Assembly (NCBI GenBank): GCA_028355015.1
Contig: JAOMRN010000001.1
Location: 1 to 64,000, forward strand
Direction: 5' to 3'
Length of the DNA stretch: 64,000 nucleotides
Source: MGIIb-O2 sp002494975
GTDB lineage: Archaea > Thermoplasmatota > Poseidoniia > Poseidoniales > Thalassarchaeaceae
Part shown: piece by piece, positions 17,648-27,283 of the stretch
Layout: each line of letters starts with the position of its first letter
Position numbering within the stretch: position 1 is the first letter of the stretch
The notes under the pieces: generated by a model
The model's database searches: none
The model's input: only the letters and a program-made list of their open reading frames with translations
Told to the model about the DNA's origin: nothing
Position numbers and translations under genes: made by a program

Positions 17648-18904
17648 ATGTCGGAGGTTGAGAATAGTTGGAAACCTGCTGCTATGTCTCGAATTGAATC
17701 AGCTGATGAAGCACCAAAAGGGTTCAAATGGCTTATTTTTGCAGGTATTGGTTTGAAATCAAAAATGCTCGAACCAATCGATGAGAATAATTGGAATAAT
17801 ACAATTTCAGATTTGAAATCTTGGGGCGAAGTCCCATCGGAAAATGTAATTGTTGAAGAAGTATTTAATACAGAAAGAGGCATTAATTTAAAATTAAATG
17901 ATAGTGGAAAATACTGGCTAGCTGAATTTTTCCCATGGGGTACTGATGGAAGGTTTCGTGCTAGGATTAGCCTTGCACCATCAGGAAGTGACATTCCTAT
18001 GGGTGGTTATTATTGGAATGATATGGATATTATTTCTGTAAGAAAGTGGAAAGAAGAGGTTAGAGATGTCAATTCTAAACTTTATGATTCTATTCATTCT
18101 AACGATTTAGAAACATCTAAGAAAATTATTTTTGAATCTGCTGCAGCACTAGGCAGATATCACGGTGCTGTCGAAAATGCGAGAGTTACCCCCAGGGATG
18201 CTAAGAGGTGGAATAAGAGACTTGAAAAAATTGAAGCGAGATTACGTGCCAATACCATTTGGCGTGCTCCTCATACAAAACATACAGATTGTATAATTAC
18301 AATTGGCGACATTAGATTTTCAGATATGATTGATGATGATTCGGGGAGATATAATATTCATTTTTCTAGACCGCGTTTAGCTGATAGTATAATTCCGCCT
18401 GAATGTGAATTTCCAGCTGTCCGAGATTTTTCTTCACTTCTTCATGACCTAAATAGAATATATTTTCTATGTGACTCCGAAGTTAAGATTTCAGAACTTC
18501 GTTCTACATTAATTGAAGGCTGGCAATCAACAGCCCCAGCAAAATGGTCCTCCAAAGAGATATTTTACACCCCTCGCGGAGGAGCATTTTTTTGGGAATA
18601 TGAACAGTGTTTACTAGACGTAATAGAATCGGTGTCTCATCAATCTGGAAAGCCCGAACCAGCGGTATCAATAATCCAAGATGTACCTTATTTACAAAAA
18701 TCAATGTTCAGTCACAGAACAATAGCTGCTTTGTCTTTTATGACTGGTTTCTTCTCCGCTAGTGGATTTTATCAGTACGGAGTAGGAAATTCTGATGATT
18801 TAATACTTCCATTGTTACTAGTACCAATTACAGCAGGTATATTCTTTTCATACCGGAAACTAGCCCCTTCTCCTGAAACATCAATTCTGAGAAAATGGGA
18901 ATAA
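17648..18904 (+). CDS. Unknown protein with C-terminal membrane hairpin
   Basis: A 418-residue protein not recognised. The first 340 residues are soluble: an N-terminal alpha/beta part, a helical middle (near 155-210), then TIGDIRFSDMIDDD and FPAVRDFSSLLHDLNRIYF, which faintly resemble catalytic parts of aminoglycoside-phosphotransferase-like kinases (G-D-x-R ... D-F). The usual HGD motif is absent, so this is only a hint. Two transmembrane segments follow near 358-376 and 387-402. It is divergent from the HAD gene and convergent with gpmA. Confidence 0.65.
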   Translation: MSEVENSWKPAAMSRIESADEAPKGFKWLIFAGIGLKSKMLEPIDENNWNNTISDLKSWGEVPSENVIVEEVFNTERGINLKLNDSGKYWLAEFFPWGTDGRFRARISLAPSGSDIPMGGYYWNDMDIISVRKWKEEVRDVNSKLYDSIHSNDLETSKKIIFESAAALGRYHGAVENARVTPRDAKRWNKRLEKIEARLRANTIWRAPHTKHTDCIITIGDIRFSDMIDDDSGRYNIHFSRPRLADSIIPPECEFPAVRDFSSLLHDLNRIYFLCDSEVKISELRSTLIEGWQSTAPAKWSSKEIFYTPRGGAFFWEYEQCLLDVIESVSHQSGKPEPAVSIIQDVPYLQKSMFSHRTIAALSFMTGFFSASGFYQYGVGNSDDLILPLLLVPITAGIFFSYRKLAPSPETSILRKWE

Positions 18905-19504
18905 TTACTCGAGTTTTGTGAAAATATTATCCTTATATTCATATGTTCTTGGAACACCAGTCTGAATTTCTAATTTGACAATATCTTCTTTTGATATATT
19001 TTCTATGTGCATTACAATTGATCGTAAAGAATTACCATGTGCTGAAATAAGAACATTTTTTCCTTCATTTAGATGTTTTAGTACATCTTCTTTGAAGTAC
19101 GGGAGGGTTCTCTCTGCAGTCATTTTCAAACTTTCACCATCTGGGGGTGCGATATCAAATGAACGCCTCCAAATGTGCACTTGTTTGGGGCCATATTTTT
19201 CAGCAGTTTCAGTTTTATTGAGGCCTTGTAATGATCCATAGTGCCTTTCATTGAGTCTTTCATCTTTGTAAGTTGGAATATTTTCTGATATTTTATTATT
19301 TTTTATGATGATTTCAGCCGTTCTTTGAGCCCTCATAAGGGCACTCGTATGAACAACATCAAATGATACATTTTCTAATTTCTCACCTGCTGCTTTTGCC
19401 TCCTTTTCACCTTTTTTAGAGAGGTCAATATCAGTCCATCCGGTAAATCTATTCTCTGCATTCCAGAGTGACTGACCATGCCTGATGAGAACAAGAATTG
19501 CCAA
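18905..19504 (-). CDS. gpmA: 2,3-bisphosphoglycerate-dependent phosphoglycerate mutase
   Basis: A 199-residue histidine-phosphatase superfamily protein. The phosphohistidine motif LIRHGQSLWN has H9; NRFTGWTDIDLSKKGEKEA, LNERHYGSLQG and ISAHGNSLRS give the rest of the dPGM active site. It interconverts 3- and 2-phosphoglycerate. Its length is a little below the 230-250 residues of bacterial GpmA. Most archaea use the unrelated cofactor-independent enzyme, so this bacterial type suggests old transfer. It lies 9 nt downstream of the mscS gene on the same strand. Confidence 0.88.
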   Translation of the reverse strand: MAILVLIRHGQSLWNAENRFTGWTDIDLSKKGEKEAKAAGEKLENVSFDVVHTSALMRAQRTAEIIIKNNKISENIPTYKDERLNERHYGSLQGLNKTETAEKYGPKQVHIWRRSFDIAPPDGESLKMTAERTLPYFKEDVLKHLNEGKNVLISAHGNSLRSIVMHIENISKEDIVKLEIQTGVPRTYEYKDNIFTKLE

Positions 19505-19513
19505 ATTTTCACC

Positions 19514-20590
19514 TCACTTATTACTTCTTAAACGTGGTTCAAAGAAAATTAATTCTAGTTTTTCAGCCGTCTCTCTAGCCATCATTAGGATATCTTCATT
19601 CAACTCTCTTTGCGTAGATGCTGATGATACACAATAAAAATTACCTGCTACTACAACCATTGCAGTTCCAAATGTTTGTACACGAACCCATGAATCTTCT
19701 TCTTTTATTGATCTCGCATCATCATTTACTTTCTTTAGTAGGATATCACAGAATTCTTTTAGAACCGCTGGGCTACTATCTTCTTCTAACTCAAATTTAG
19801 GAGTAATTCTTCTAAATCTTCTTTTACTGAAATTTTCTACAGGAGAATTGACCATATTTGAATTAGGAACAGTAATCATTGTGTCTGCGGAAGTTCTGAT
19901 TAAAGTAGTTCTAAGTCCAATATTTACTACTTCTCCCTCAACTCCATCGACTATTATCCAGTCACCTACATTGAACGGTTGATCGATTAATATTGAAACC
20001 GCTCCGAAGATATTTGAAACAGAATCTTTTGCTGCTAATGCGAGTGCTAAACCAGTAATTCCTAAACCTGCAATTAGTCCATTCAAATCTACTCCTGCAA
20101 CTCCTGCAAGAACGAATGCTCCAATTACTACTACTGCAACTCTTCCAACAGATTCGGCTACACTTGCTAACGAGCGTCTTGAAGCAATATTGTCGTCACC
20201 TTCTACTACGATAAAAGCGTCTAGATAGTCTACTAATCTGTAAGCAGCAATTAACATCATTATGATGAATGCAGTAAATACAACATCATTCACTTGATTT
20301 ACGAAACTTCCATCCCATATTGGAGTGAAATTTGAATCTAAATATCCTATCGATTGAACAAAAACTAAAGTTCCAATCATCCACCCCAATGATCTTGGTG
20401 CAAACAACGTTTTTCCATCAATCCTTTCTGTTTTAGAAAACATATCCATTAGTCTAGGGAAAACAAATCTCCTTGACAATACTCCTGAAACAATTGAGAG
20501 GCCGATTATTGCAAAGAAAATAATCATAGTTCCTTGCGAAAAACCTTGTAAAATAGTATCTCCTTGCATGAAGTCATCTAGTTGGTTCAT
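19514..20590 (-). CDS. MscS-type mechanosensitive channel
   Basis: A 358-residue protein with four or five N-terminal transmembrane helices, a pore helix GLGITGLALALAAKDSVSN with the alternating Gly/Ala packing of MscS TM3, and the beta domain starting FNVGDWIIVDGVEGEVVNIG. The TVPNSNMVNSPVENFS segment is characteristic. The channel opens under membrane tension to release osmolytes. It is co-directional with gpmA, and its promoter faces that of the carboxypeptidase gene. Confidence 0.88.
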   Translation of the reverse strand: MNQLDDFMQGDTILQGFSQGTMIIFFAIIGLSIVSGVLSRRFVFPRLMDMFSKTERIDGKTLFAPRSLGWMIGTLVFVQSIGYLDSNFTPIWDGSFVNQVNDVVFTAFIIMMLIAAYRLVDYLDAFIVVEGDDNIASRRSLASVAESVGRVAVVVIGAFVLAGVAGVDLNGLIAGLGITGLALALAAKDSVSNIFGAVSILIDQPFNVGDWIIVDGVEGEVVNIGLRTTLIRTSADTMITVPNSNMVNSPVENFSKRRFRRITPKFELEEDSSPAVLKEFCDILLKKVNDDARSIKEEDSWVRVQTFGTAMVVVAGNFYCVSSASTQRELNEDILMMARETAEKLELIFFEPRLRSNK

Positions 20591-20627
20591 GTCTGTCCGC
20601 CCTAACTGGCACTTATCAAACCCTCTC

Positions 20628-20642
20628 CGGTACTACGTACCG
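20628..20642. promoter_or_regulatory. Inverted repeat between mscS and carboxypeptidase genes
   Basis: CGGTAC, three bases, GTACCG forms a perfect 6-bp inverted repeat in the 100-nt gap between the divergent mscS and M14 genes. It could be an operator acting on either gene. Short palindromes also arise by chance, so this is weak. Confidence 0.25.
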
Positions 20643-20690
20643 CAAATGCGAGGCTTTCAAGACCCAAACACTTCTCGAGGGTATGATAAC

Positions 20691-22889
20691 ATGGTAAGCA
20701 GCGACGTGACTAGTAAGTCGAAATTCATCTCAAATCCTCGTAGAATCCCTGCAATGGCACTTCTAATGCCTTTACTGCTCTCGGTTCTTGCACCTGTAGC
20801 ATTGATTGCACCCGTTGGTGCTCAAGAAGCAAATGAAAACTTAGAACCTGAGGATATTTGGTCATTTACATATTCTAACCAAATTTTCCCCTGGGGCGGA
20901 AACGATCAGTTGCAATTTAGAGAATACCATGATTATTTCACTATGAAGGATAGAATGCAACAACTCGCAGATCAAAATATGGAGATAATGAGTTTCCATG
21001 AAGGACTAGTTGGAGGTGTTAACGCACGTGGGCAAGAAATGACCGCAAATGATTACGAAGGTTGGTACTACAATCATGCAAGCCCTTGGGTTAAGATTAC
21101 TGGTGGTGGTGAAGAATTAGAAGGTGTTGCGGGAGGAGAATGTAATGTCTTTGTCGGAGATTGTGGTAATTATGCAGATATTCCTGATGTAATGTTAGTT
21201 GGTAATCATCATGCTAGAGAGTGGATGTCCTATGAGGTACCTATGCTTTTCTTAGAGACGGTAGCTTACTACTATGGTATGGCCGGAGTTGATAATGATG
21301 GTGATGGACTAATTGATGAAGACGGTTGGGACGGAATAGATAACGATGGAGATTGTTCTCGGTTAAATGCTAGCGCTCAAGATAGTAATGGTGATGGAAA
21401 TCCTTGTGGTCCTGGTGATCTTGGAGTCGATGAAGACTTTTCAGAACAATGGATTACTGATTTAGTCAATACACGTGAGATCTATCTGATTCCAATGCTG
21501 AATGTTGATGGAAATAGATATGATCGAGAAGAATACTGTGGAGAAAATGCATGGGAAACCTGTCCAACATCTGGTTGGAGAAAGAACCTTCGCGACAATA
21601 CAGTAACGGGGGTAACTCCTCTTCCAGATATTGATGAAGAAGTAGACCCATCCTGCGACGGAGTAGATTTGAATCGTAATTATCAGTTCGAGTGGGGGGC
21701 TCCTCTAGGTGCTACTGGGCCTCTGTTCCCTGGTATGTGTTATGCAGGTGAAGCTGGTGCAAACAATGACGTTTACAATGGCCCTGTTGATACAGTTGAC
21801 CAAGATCAAGATGGTCGGTTAAATGAAGATCATGTAGATGGTAAAGACGACGATGCAGATGGTATGGTTGACGAGGATTGGTTAGGTGGAAACAGCGAAC
21901 CTGAGACAAAATTCATTCAAGATATGACTGAGATGAATGATGATGATGGCGATGGAGCGTCCGAATTCAAGGCGACATTAACATGGCATTCATACTCAGA
22001 ACTGGTATTATGGCCATGGGGTCATTGTACTAATTGTTACTCTCCAGATGATGAATTCCTAGTATATCATGGAGTTAAGATGGGTGAGATGACTGATTAT
22101 GCACCAATGCAATCTTCAGATCTATACCCTACTACAGGAGATTTCTGTGATTGGCATTATGGAGTTCATAACTCATATTGCTATACAATGGAAATCGGCA
22201 CAGCGTTCCATCAACATCCAGATGATATTGCTCATATCGCAGTAAGGAATCTAGGCGTTCCATTTTACATGATAGAAATGGCCGATGACCCTAGATATCG
22301 TGCTATTGTCGGTATTGAGAATACTACTGGTTCTCAATGGCTTGCACCTCCTGTGGATGTGTCTATACCGAAAAATGGAGAAATTCCTATTGATTTCTGT
22401 TTAGATGTTACTTTCCCTTACACTACAAATATGACTTACACTCATCTAATGTGGAGGCTAGTAGAACCAAATCGCCAGCAAGATGATTTCGGTCCTACAG
22501 AATGGATAGAAGTTCCTTGGGAAATGTCTGGTTTTGAAGCATTGGGGACTTCATGTATTCTTTTAGATGGAAGTAACGGTACTGTATTACAGGCAAATAT
22601 CCCTGTACCAGATAGCTCTGTTGGGAAAATACACTACAAGGCAATGCTTGGCACCACTAATGGGGCATTCCCCTTCTCATATCCTACAATATCCGAAGGA
22701 CCTAATTATTACGAATTATCCATACCTTACAGAGCCTCTTTTGGTTCTTCAGTAATGGCATTATTGATGTTCGCTCTGATAGCAACAATGGTCTGGGGAG
22801 GACTTGGATATACGTTGAAAGAGATGTTTAACGATGATCGAGATGTACTCGGCCTACCCGAAGAAATGCGTACTAAGAGGGATGCTTAA
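20691..22889 (+). CDS. Secreted, membrane-anchored M14 zinc carboxypeptidase
   Basis: About 732 residues from the ATG at 20691, chosen because a strong signal peptide (about residues 20-44, ending VGAQ) then lies at the N-terminus. Zinc motif HHAREW holds H174 and E177; the later His is in LTWHSYSEL and the catalytic Glu in CYTMEIGTAF. Two Asp-rich inserts (NDGDGLIDEDGWDG and QDQDGRLNEDHVDGKDDDADG regions) resemble calcium-binding thrombospondin type 3 repeats inside the catalytic domain. A C-terminal span near 700-725 anchors it. It should trim C-terminal residues from external peptides, next to an NSS transporter gene. Confidence 0.85.
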   Translation: MVSSDVTSKSKFISNPRRIPAMALLMPLLLSVLAPVALIAPVGAQEANENLEPEDIWSFTYSNQIFPWGGNDQLQFREYHDYFTMKDRMQQLADQNMEIMSFHEGLVGGVNARGQEMTANDYEGWYYNHASPWVKITGGGEELEGVAGGECNVFVGDCGNYADIPDVMLVGNHHAREWMSYEVPMLFLETVAYYYGMAGVDNDGDGLIDEDGWDGIDNDGDCSRLNASAQDSNGDGNPCGPGDLGVDEDFSEQWITDLVNTREIYLIPMLNVDGNRYDREEYCGENAWETCPTSGWRKNLRDNTVTGVTPLPDIDEEVDPSCDGVDLNRNYQFEWGAPLGATGPLFPGMCYAGEAGANNDVYNGPVDTVDQDQDGRLNEDHVDGKDDDADGMVDEDWLGGNSEPETKFIQDMTEMNDDDGDGASEFKATLTWHSYSELVLWPWGHCTNCYSPDDEFLVYHGVKMGEMTDYAPMQSSDLYPTTGDFCDWHYGVHNSYCYTMEIGTAFHQHPDDIAHIAVRNLGVPFYMIEMADDPRYRAIVGIENTTGSQWLAPPVDVSIPKNGEIPIDFCLDVTFPYTTNMTYTHLMWRLVEPNRQQDDFGPTEWIEVPWEMSGFEALGTSCILLDGSNGTVLQANIPVPDSSVGKIHYKAMLGTTNGAFPFSYPTISEGPNYYELSIPYRASFGSSVMALLMFALIATMVWGGLGYTLKEMFNDDRDVLGLPEEMRTKRDA

Positions 22890-24673
22890 TGCAAGCATCA
22901 GGAGATTCTAGTTCAGACGAATTCAGTGGCCGACTAGGATTAATTTTTGCTACTATCGGTGCTGCTATTGGTACAGGTAACATTTGGCGATTCCCAAGAA
23001 TGGTAGGTGCAAACGGAGGAGGTTCATTCCTAGTCCCATGGCTAATTTTCTTATTTTTATGGTCAGTTCCTTTGATTATTGCAGAATTTGCATTAGGTAA
23101 AAGAAGCCGCACAGGGACAGTCGGTACTTTCCGTATTTTCGCAGGTAACAAATTTGCTTGGATGGGGCTTTGGACTGCCTGGATTTCAACAGCAATCGGT
23201 TTCTATTATGCTGTAGTTACAGGTTGGTGCATCAACTACTTCCAAACAGCTATCCGTGGCGGTTTAGGCTCAGAGGTTGATACGGTTCAAGTATGGAACG
23301 ATTTCCTTCAAGACCCGTTCCAAGTAATTTTCTTCCAGTTAATTGCTGTTATGATTACAATGGCAGCAATTTGGAAAGGTGCTAAGGCAATAGAGAAAGT
23401 CAATGTGACATTGATGGTATCTCTTTTCATTCTTTTATTTGCCGCATTATTCCTTTCATTTGTTATGGACTTAGATGATGGTACATTAGATGGATTTGTT
23501 TACATGTTTAGTATTCAACCAGGTTACCTTAGTCAACCTGAAACTTGGATAAATGGACTATCTCAATCTGCTTGGTCTTGTTCTGCAGGTATGGGTATGG
23601 CAATCACTTATTCCGTATATATGCGTAAAGATGAGGATACTACACTCAATGCTGCAACTATGTGTCTTGCAAACAATAGTATCTCAATAATTGCAGGTTT
23701 GACTGTAATGATGGCTGTATTCTCTGTTAGTGACGATCCTCTAGGTGCTGTAAGTGGCGGTAGTAGTGCGATTACTTTCTTAGTTCTTCCAGAAGTTTTT
23801 GCTCAGGCACCAGGTGGTCCTGTTGTCCAACTTCTAATGGTTACAATGTTTTTCTTAGCACTTTCATTTGCTGCTTTAACATCAATGATTTCGACTGTGG
23901 AACTTTGTGTGAGAAACTTTGTTGATCATGGTATTGAGCGCCAAAAAGCAGTAGGTTTCACAACTCTTGCAATATTTTTGTTTGGTTTACCAAGTGCCGG
24001 TCTATGGATTCTTGTAGACCAAGATTCAGGTGTTGCGTTTCCACAGTTCTTAGAAGTCCAAGATCACATTTGGGGATATGGATTGATGTTCAGCGGATTA
24101 TTTATTGCTTATTCAATCTGGAAATATGGATGGAACCAATATCGCGTATGGCAAGACGAGAATGATATTAGTGGATTTAATTTCAGAGAATATCTAGACA
24201 ATGGAGTTTCTCCTTTCCGTGATGATTTCATTAATACAGGAGATAATGATTGGTGGATTGGTCGTTGGTGGGATTACATCATGTACCTTGGATTCCCAAT
24301 AATGTTCGGTGTACTAATGCTATCATATTTCAGTGATTTAATATTGAATGTACACGATCCTTGGAATCCAACTAATGCTCATGGGATTTCCATAATTCTA
24401 TTATTCTGGGGAGTCACAGCAGGCCTATTCATTAGTATGAATAAATATGTTTTAGTTAATCGTGTAACGTCATATAACGGCTCAATGTGGCCAGCGCGCT
24501 GGGACTTAGAACCTCGTCCGCTATACAGAAATGTACCAGATGGCGCAGAAGTATCGATTGATACACTACCGGGTGGAAATGATCCATTCATTGTAGAAGC
24601 AGGTGAGAACTTACCTGAGACATTCGTGAATGATTATGGGGAAACGCAAACCCATACACTTCATACTCAATAG
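22889..24673 (+). CDS. Sodium-dependent transporter, NSS/SNF family
   Basis: A 594-residue transporter with about 12 membrane spans. TM1 carries the family signature GAAIGTGNIWRFPRMVGANG, giving the sodium and substrate sites, and GKRSRTG follows TM2. Members import amino acids or related compounds with sodium. The ATG shares one base with the stop of the M14 carboxypeptidase gene, so the two are translationally coupled. Peptidase release of amino acids followed by their uptake is a reasonable inference. The substrate is not determined by the sequence. Confidence 0.9.
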   Translation: MQASGDSSSDEFSGRLGLIFATIGAAIGTGNIWRFPRMVGANGGGSFLVPWLIFLFLWSVPLIIAEFALGKRSRTGTVGTFRIFAGNKFAWMGLWTAWISTAIGFYYAVVTGWCINYFQTAIRGGLGSEVDTVQVWNDFLQDPFQVIFFQLIAVMITMAAIWKGAKAIEKVNVTLMVSLFILLFAALFLSFVMDLDDGTLDGFVYMFSIQPGYLSQPETWINGLSQSAWSCSAGMGMAITYSVYMRKDEDTTLNAATMCLANNSISIIAGLTVMMAVFSVSDDPLGAVSGGSSAITFLVLPEVFAQAPGGPVVQLLMVTMFFLALSFAALTSMISTVELCVRNFVDHGIERQKAVGFTTLAIFLFGLPSAGLWILVDQDSGVAFPQFLEVQDHIWGYGLMFSGLFIAYSIWKYGWNQYRVWQDENDISGFNFREYLDNGVSPFRDDFINTGDNDWWIGRWWDYIMYLGFPIMFGVLMLSYFSDLILNVHDPWNPTNAHGISIILLFWGVTAGLFISMNKYVLVNRVTSYNGSMWPARWDLEPRPLYRNVPDGAEVSIDTLPGGNDPFIVEAGENLPETFVNDYGETQTHTLHTQ

Positions 24674-24693
24674 TTATCAAACTCGTGAATAAA

Positions 24694-25173
24694 ATGTCCA
24701 AATTTGTAAGTGATGAATATCCTTGGTCTAAGTTATTACGAGAGTATGTGATGTATTGTGCTGTAGGCTGTATTAACGTAGCAATTTTCTTTGCATTATA
24801 TTGGTTCTTTTCGAATTTTCTTACAGTAACAGATTCTCCTGAGACATTTGGTTGGGCTGTTTCTTTCTTGATCAGTTCAGCTCAGGCGTTTGTTTTACAT
24901 CGCTGGCTGACTTTCGAATCTGAGTCTGAAATCCGATCTAGTTTCAGTAAAATGATGATTGTATATGGTGTACTATGGGTTGTTTCAACTATCGCTTTCT
25001 ACTTATTGGTAGAAGTTATTGAGTTGGATGAATTTATCTCTTGGGGTATCAATACAGCAGCATTTGGATTTTTCACATTCCTAGGTCTCAGGTTCTTTGC
25101 ATTTCCACTTTCTGATGGTAGGGTAACTCGTAAGGAAAGGCTCGATAATTTCCGTGAACGACGTAAGGCTTGA
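24694..25173 (+). CDS. GtrA-like membrane protein
   Basis: About 159 residues with four membrane spans in the GtrA pattern: LREYVMYCAVGCINVAIFF, then an SFLISSAQAFVLHRWLTF segment with the typical hairpin Trp/Phe ending, then two more spans. GtrA proteins are thought to move lipid-linked sugars across membranes. A basic tail follows (KERLDNFRERRK). A GTG at 24685 is an alternative start. It precedes hisS closely. Confidence 0.8.
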   Translation: MSKFVSDEYPWSKLLREYVMYCAVGCINVAIFFALYWFFSNFLTVTDSPETFGWAVSFLISSAQAFVLHRWLTFESESEIRSSFSKMMIVYGVLWVVSTIAFYLLVEVIELDEFISWGINTAAFGFFTFLGLRFFAFPLSDGRVTRKERLDNFRERRKA

Positions 25174-25198
25174 AGTGGCCTTGTTTGTTGGAATAACC

Positions 25199-26455
25199 GT
25201 GGCACAAGGCGTTCGAGGTACTCGAGACTTCTATCCTGAGGAGATGAGGTTGCGAAATTGGCTGTTCGATAATTTCGATGATGCGGCTCTATTGCACGGT
25301 TTTGAGGAATATGATGCTCCTGTTCTCGAGCATGAGGAATTGTATACAAGGAAACAAGGAGAAGAAATCACTCAACAACTGTATAACTTTCAAGACAAAG
25401 GTGATCGTAAGGTCGCATTAAGACCTGAAATGACTCCTTCCTTGGCCCGGATGGTAATGTCAAGAGCCGGTGCTTTGCCTATGCCAATCAAATGGTATTC
25501 CATACCTCAATGTTGGAGATATGAGAGAACTCAAAGAGGTAGAGGGCGAGAACATTATCAGTGGAATGTAGATATCTGGGGGACAAATGAAATTTCAGCA
25601 GATGCTGAGTTAATTTCCGTTCTAGTTACCTTCTTTGAAGGAGTAGGATTAACTGAAGAAGACTTAGTAATTCGTATGAGTAGTAGAAAGGTTCTGGAAG
25701 AGGTATTGGGTTCACTCGGTATTGTAGGGGATATGTTCGCTCAAACTTGTATAATAGTCGATAAAATGGATAAATTACCTGCAGATGTTGTGAGTGAACA
25801 ATTATCGGCTTTAGGTATTGAAGATAATGCAATAAAGACAATACAGTCAACACTTGGTATCAAAGATATGGATTCTCTCAGAAGTATGTTAGGAGAAGAA
25901 AGCCCTGCAGTTCTTGAGTTAACAAGTTTGTTTTCTGCTCTCGAAGCCTATGGGATCTCAGAATGGATAGAATTTGATGCATCTATTGTCCGTGGCCTTG
26001 CATACTATACTGGGCCTGTATTCGAAGCTCATGATAGAGCAGGAGAATTACGTGCAATTTGTGGTGGTGGGAGATATGACAAATTACTTTCAACATTAGG
26101 TGGTAAAGATTTACCCGCAACTGGATTTGGTTTTGGTGATATGGTAATTATGGAACTATTAGCCGAGAAAGGATTAGTTCCAGAATTAACAAGTGGAAAT
26201 GATGATGTTGTAATTTCGTTAAGTCCTGAACTAAGAAATGCCGCAATGCACGTCGCATCATCTCTTAGGGCAACAGGTCGATCTGTCGATTTAGTTCTCG
26301 AGAATAAAAGATTGAAATGGGCTTTCAAACATGCCGAAAGATCAGGTGCTCAACGTCTTGTTATGGTTATGCCAGATGAATGGAAAGATGGTAAAGTCCG
26401 AATCAAAGATTTAGAGACAGGCGAAGAAACCAATGTAGACGTCGAATCTCTTTGA
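25199..26455 (+). CDS. hisS: Histidyl-tRNA synthetase
   Basis: About 418 residues of a class II tRNA synthetase. GVRGTRDFYPEE begins the fold; motif 2 is in YERTQRGRGREHYQWNVDIWG; the histidine-specific blocks RGLAYYTGPVFE and AICGGGRYDKL are present, followed by a C-terminal anticodon-binding domain. The start is uncertain: GTG at 25199 gives the usual short N-terminus, while a TTG at 25181 or a GTG at 25154 overlapping gtrA would add residues with no family counterpart. Confidence 0.92.
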   Translation: MAQGVRGTRDFYPEEMRLRNWLFDNFDDAALLHGFEEYDAPVLEHEELYTRKQGEEITQQLYNFQDKGDRKVALRPEMTPSLARMVMSRAGALPMPIKWYSIPQCWRYERTQRGRGREHYQWNVDIWGTNEISADAELISVLVTFFEGVGLTEEDLVIRMSSRKVLEEVLGSLGIVGDMFAQTCIIVDKMDKLPADVVSEQLSALGIEDNAIKTIQSTLGIKDMDSLRSMLGEESPAVLELTSLFSALEAYGISEWIEFDASIVRGLAYYTGPVFEAHDRAGELRAICGGGRYDKLLSTLGGKDLPATGFGFGDMVIMELLAEKGLVPELTSGNDDVVISLSPELRNAAMHVASSLRATGRSVDLVLENKRLKWAFKHAERSGAQRLVMVMPDEWKDGKVRIKDLETGEETNVDVESL

Positions 26456-26483
26456 TATTCGTGATTAAAGGAGAGAATGTAAG

Positions 26484-27281
26484 ATGTCTGAGATAAAATT
26501 CCGTAAAAGCGATAAAAAAATGACCACATTTGAGGTAATGAAACAAACATTTACGTTTGTTTCTGTAATCTGTATTTTTGATTTTATGTTCTATATGATG
26601 TATCTTCAAGAAGGTACAATAGCTAGTCTAATTCCTATGATTGTTTGCGGTTTACCACTGAGCTTGATTCTTCTTCTTCTCCTAATACAATCTATGAAGC
26701 ATTTCCTCGGTTTCGGTCACATGGTTATTACAAGTGATAATGAAATGGTGCTCAGGACCTCAAGTTCAGGTCGGGAAAAAACTAGTAGATTCTCATCTCT
26801 TAGTAAGATGATAACAAATCCAATGGCTAAAATGATGATGAGAGAAGCAGATAAAGATGGTGATGGACAAATATCTTTCGATGAATATATCGATATGGCC
26901 TTCGATGATTTAAGCATAAACGAGAAACCTTGGGAATGGGACTTTAAGATGGCTTATGAAAGAATCTCGAAACAATTTGATTTGCCTTCTGGCGATCTCC
27001 CTATATCTTTCGAAGATTTTAGTATCTATACTGATTCAGAAGATAGAACTAATTTCGATGAAATAGATATCGATAATGATGGTTTTATTACCAAGGAGCA
27101 GTTAATTGATTATTTCTGGGAACAAGGTAAATCTGAATTTACTGAGCTTAGGATAGAATTCGATAAATATGACGTAGATGGAAATGGTTACCTATCTTTA
27201 GAAGAATTGAGTACACTAATTTCATCTGGTCATCACGAAAATTGGGCAGAAGAAAAGACCAATAATTGGTGGTCTGAATAG
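26484..27281 (+). CDS. Membrane protein with EF-hand calcium-binding domain
   Basis: A 265-residue protein with two transmembrane segments near residues 23-41 and 47-69. The soluble part has three EF-hand-like loops: DKDGDGQISFDE at 123-134, DIDNDGFITKEQ at 195-206 (Gln instead of Glu at the last position), and DVDGNGYLSLEE at 230-241. At least two loops look able to bind calcium. If both ends of the hairpin face inward, the EF-hands are cytoplasmic. A GGAGAG ribosome site precedes the ATG. Function is unknown; calcium sensing is inferred. Confidence 0.8.
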   Translation: MSEIKFRKSDKKMTTFEVMKQTFTFVSVICIFDFMFYMMYLQEGTIASLIPMIVCGLPLSLILLLLLIQSMKHFLGFGHMVITSDNEMVLRTSSSGREKTSRFSSLSKMITNPMAKMMMREADKDGDGQISFDEYIDMAFDDLSINEKPWEWDFKMAYERISKQFDLPSGDLPISFEDFSIYTDSEDRTNFDEIDIDNDGFITKEQLIDYFWEQGKSEFTELRIEFDKYDVDGNGYLSLEELSTLISSGHHENWAEEKTNNWWSE

Positions 27282-27283
27282 AA

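Noticed and set aside
20568..20690. Earlier start of the M14 carboxypeptidase, adding 41 residues
   Set aside because: It overlaps the mscS start, adds a sequence before the signal peptide that has no export character, and ignores the ATG at 20691.
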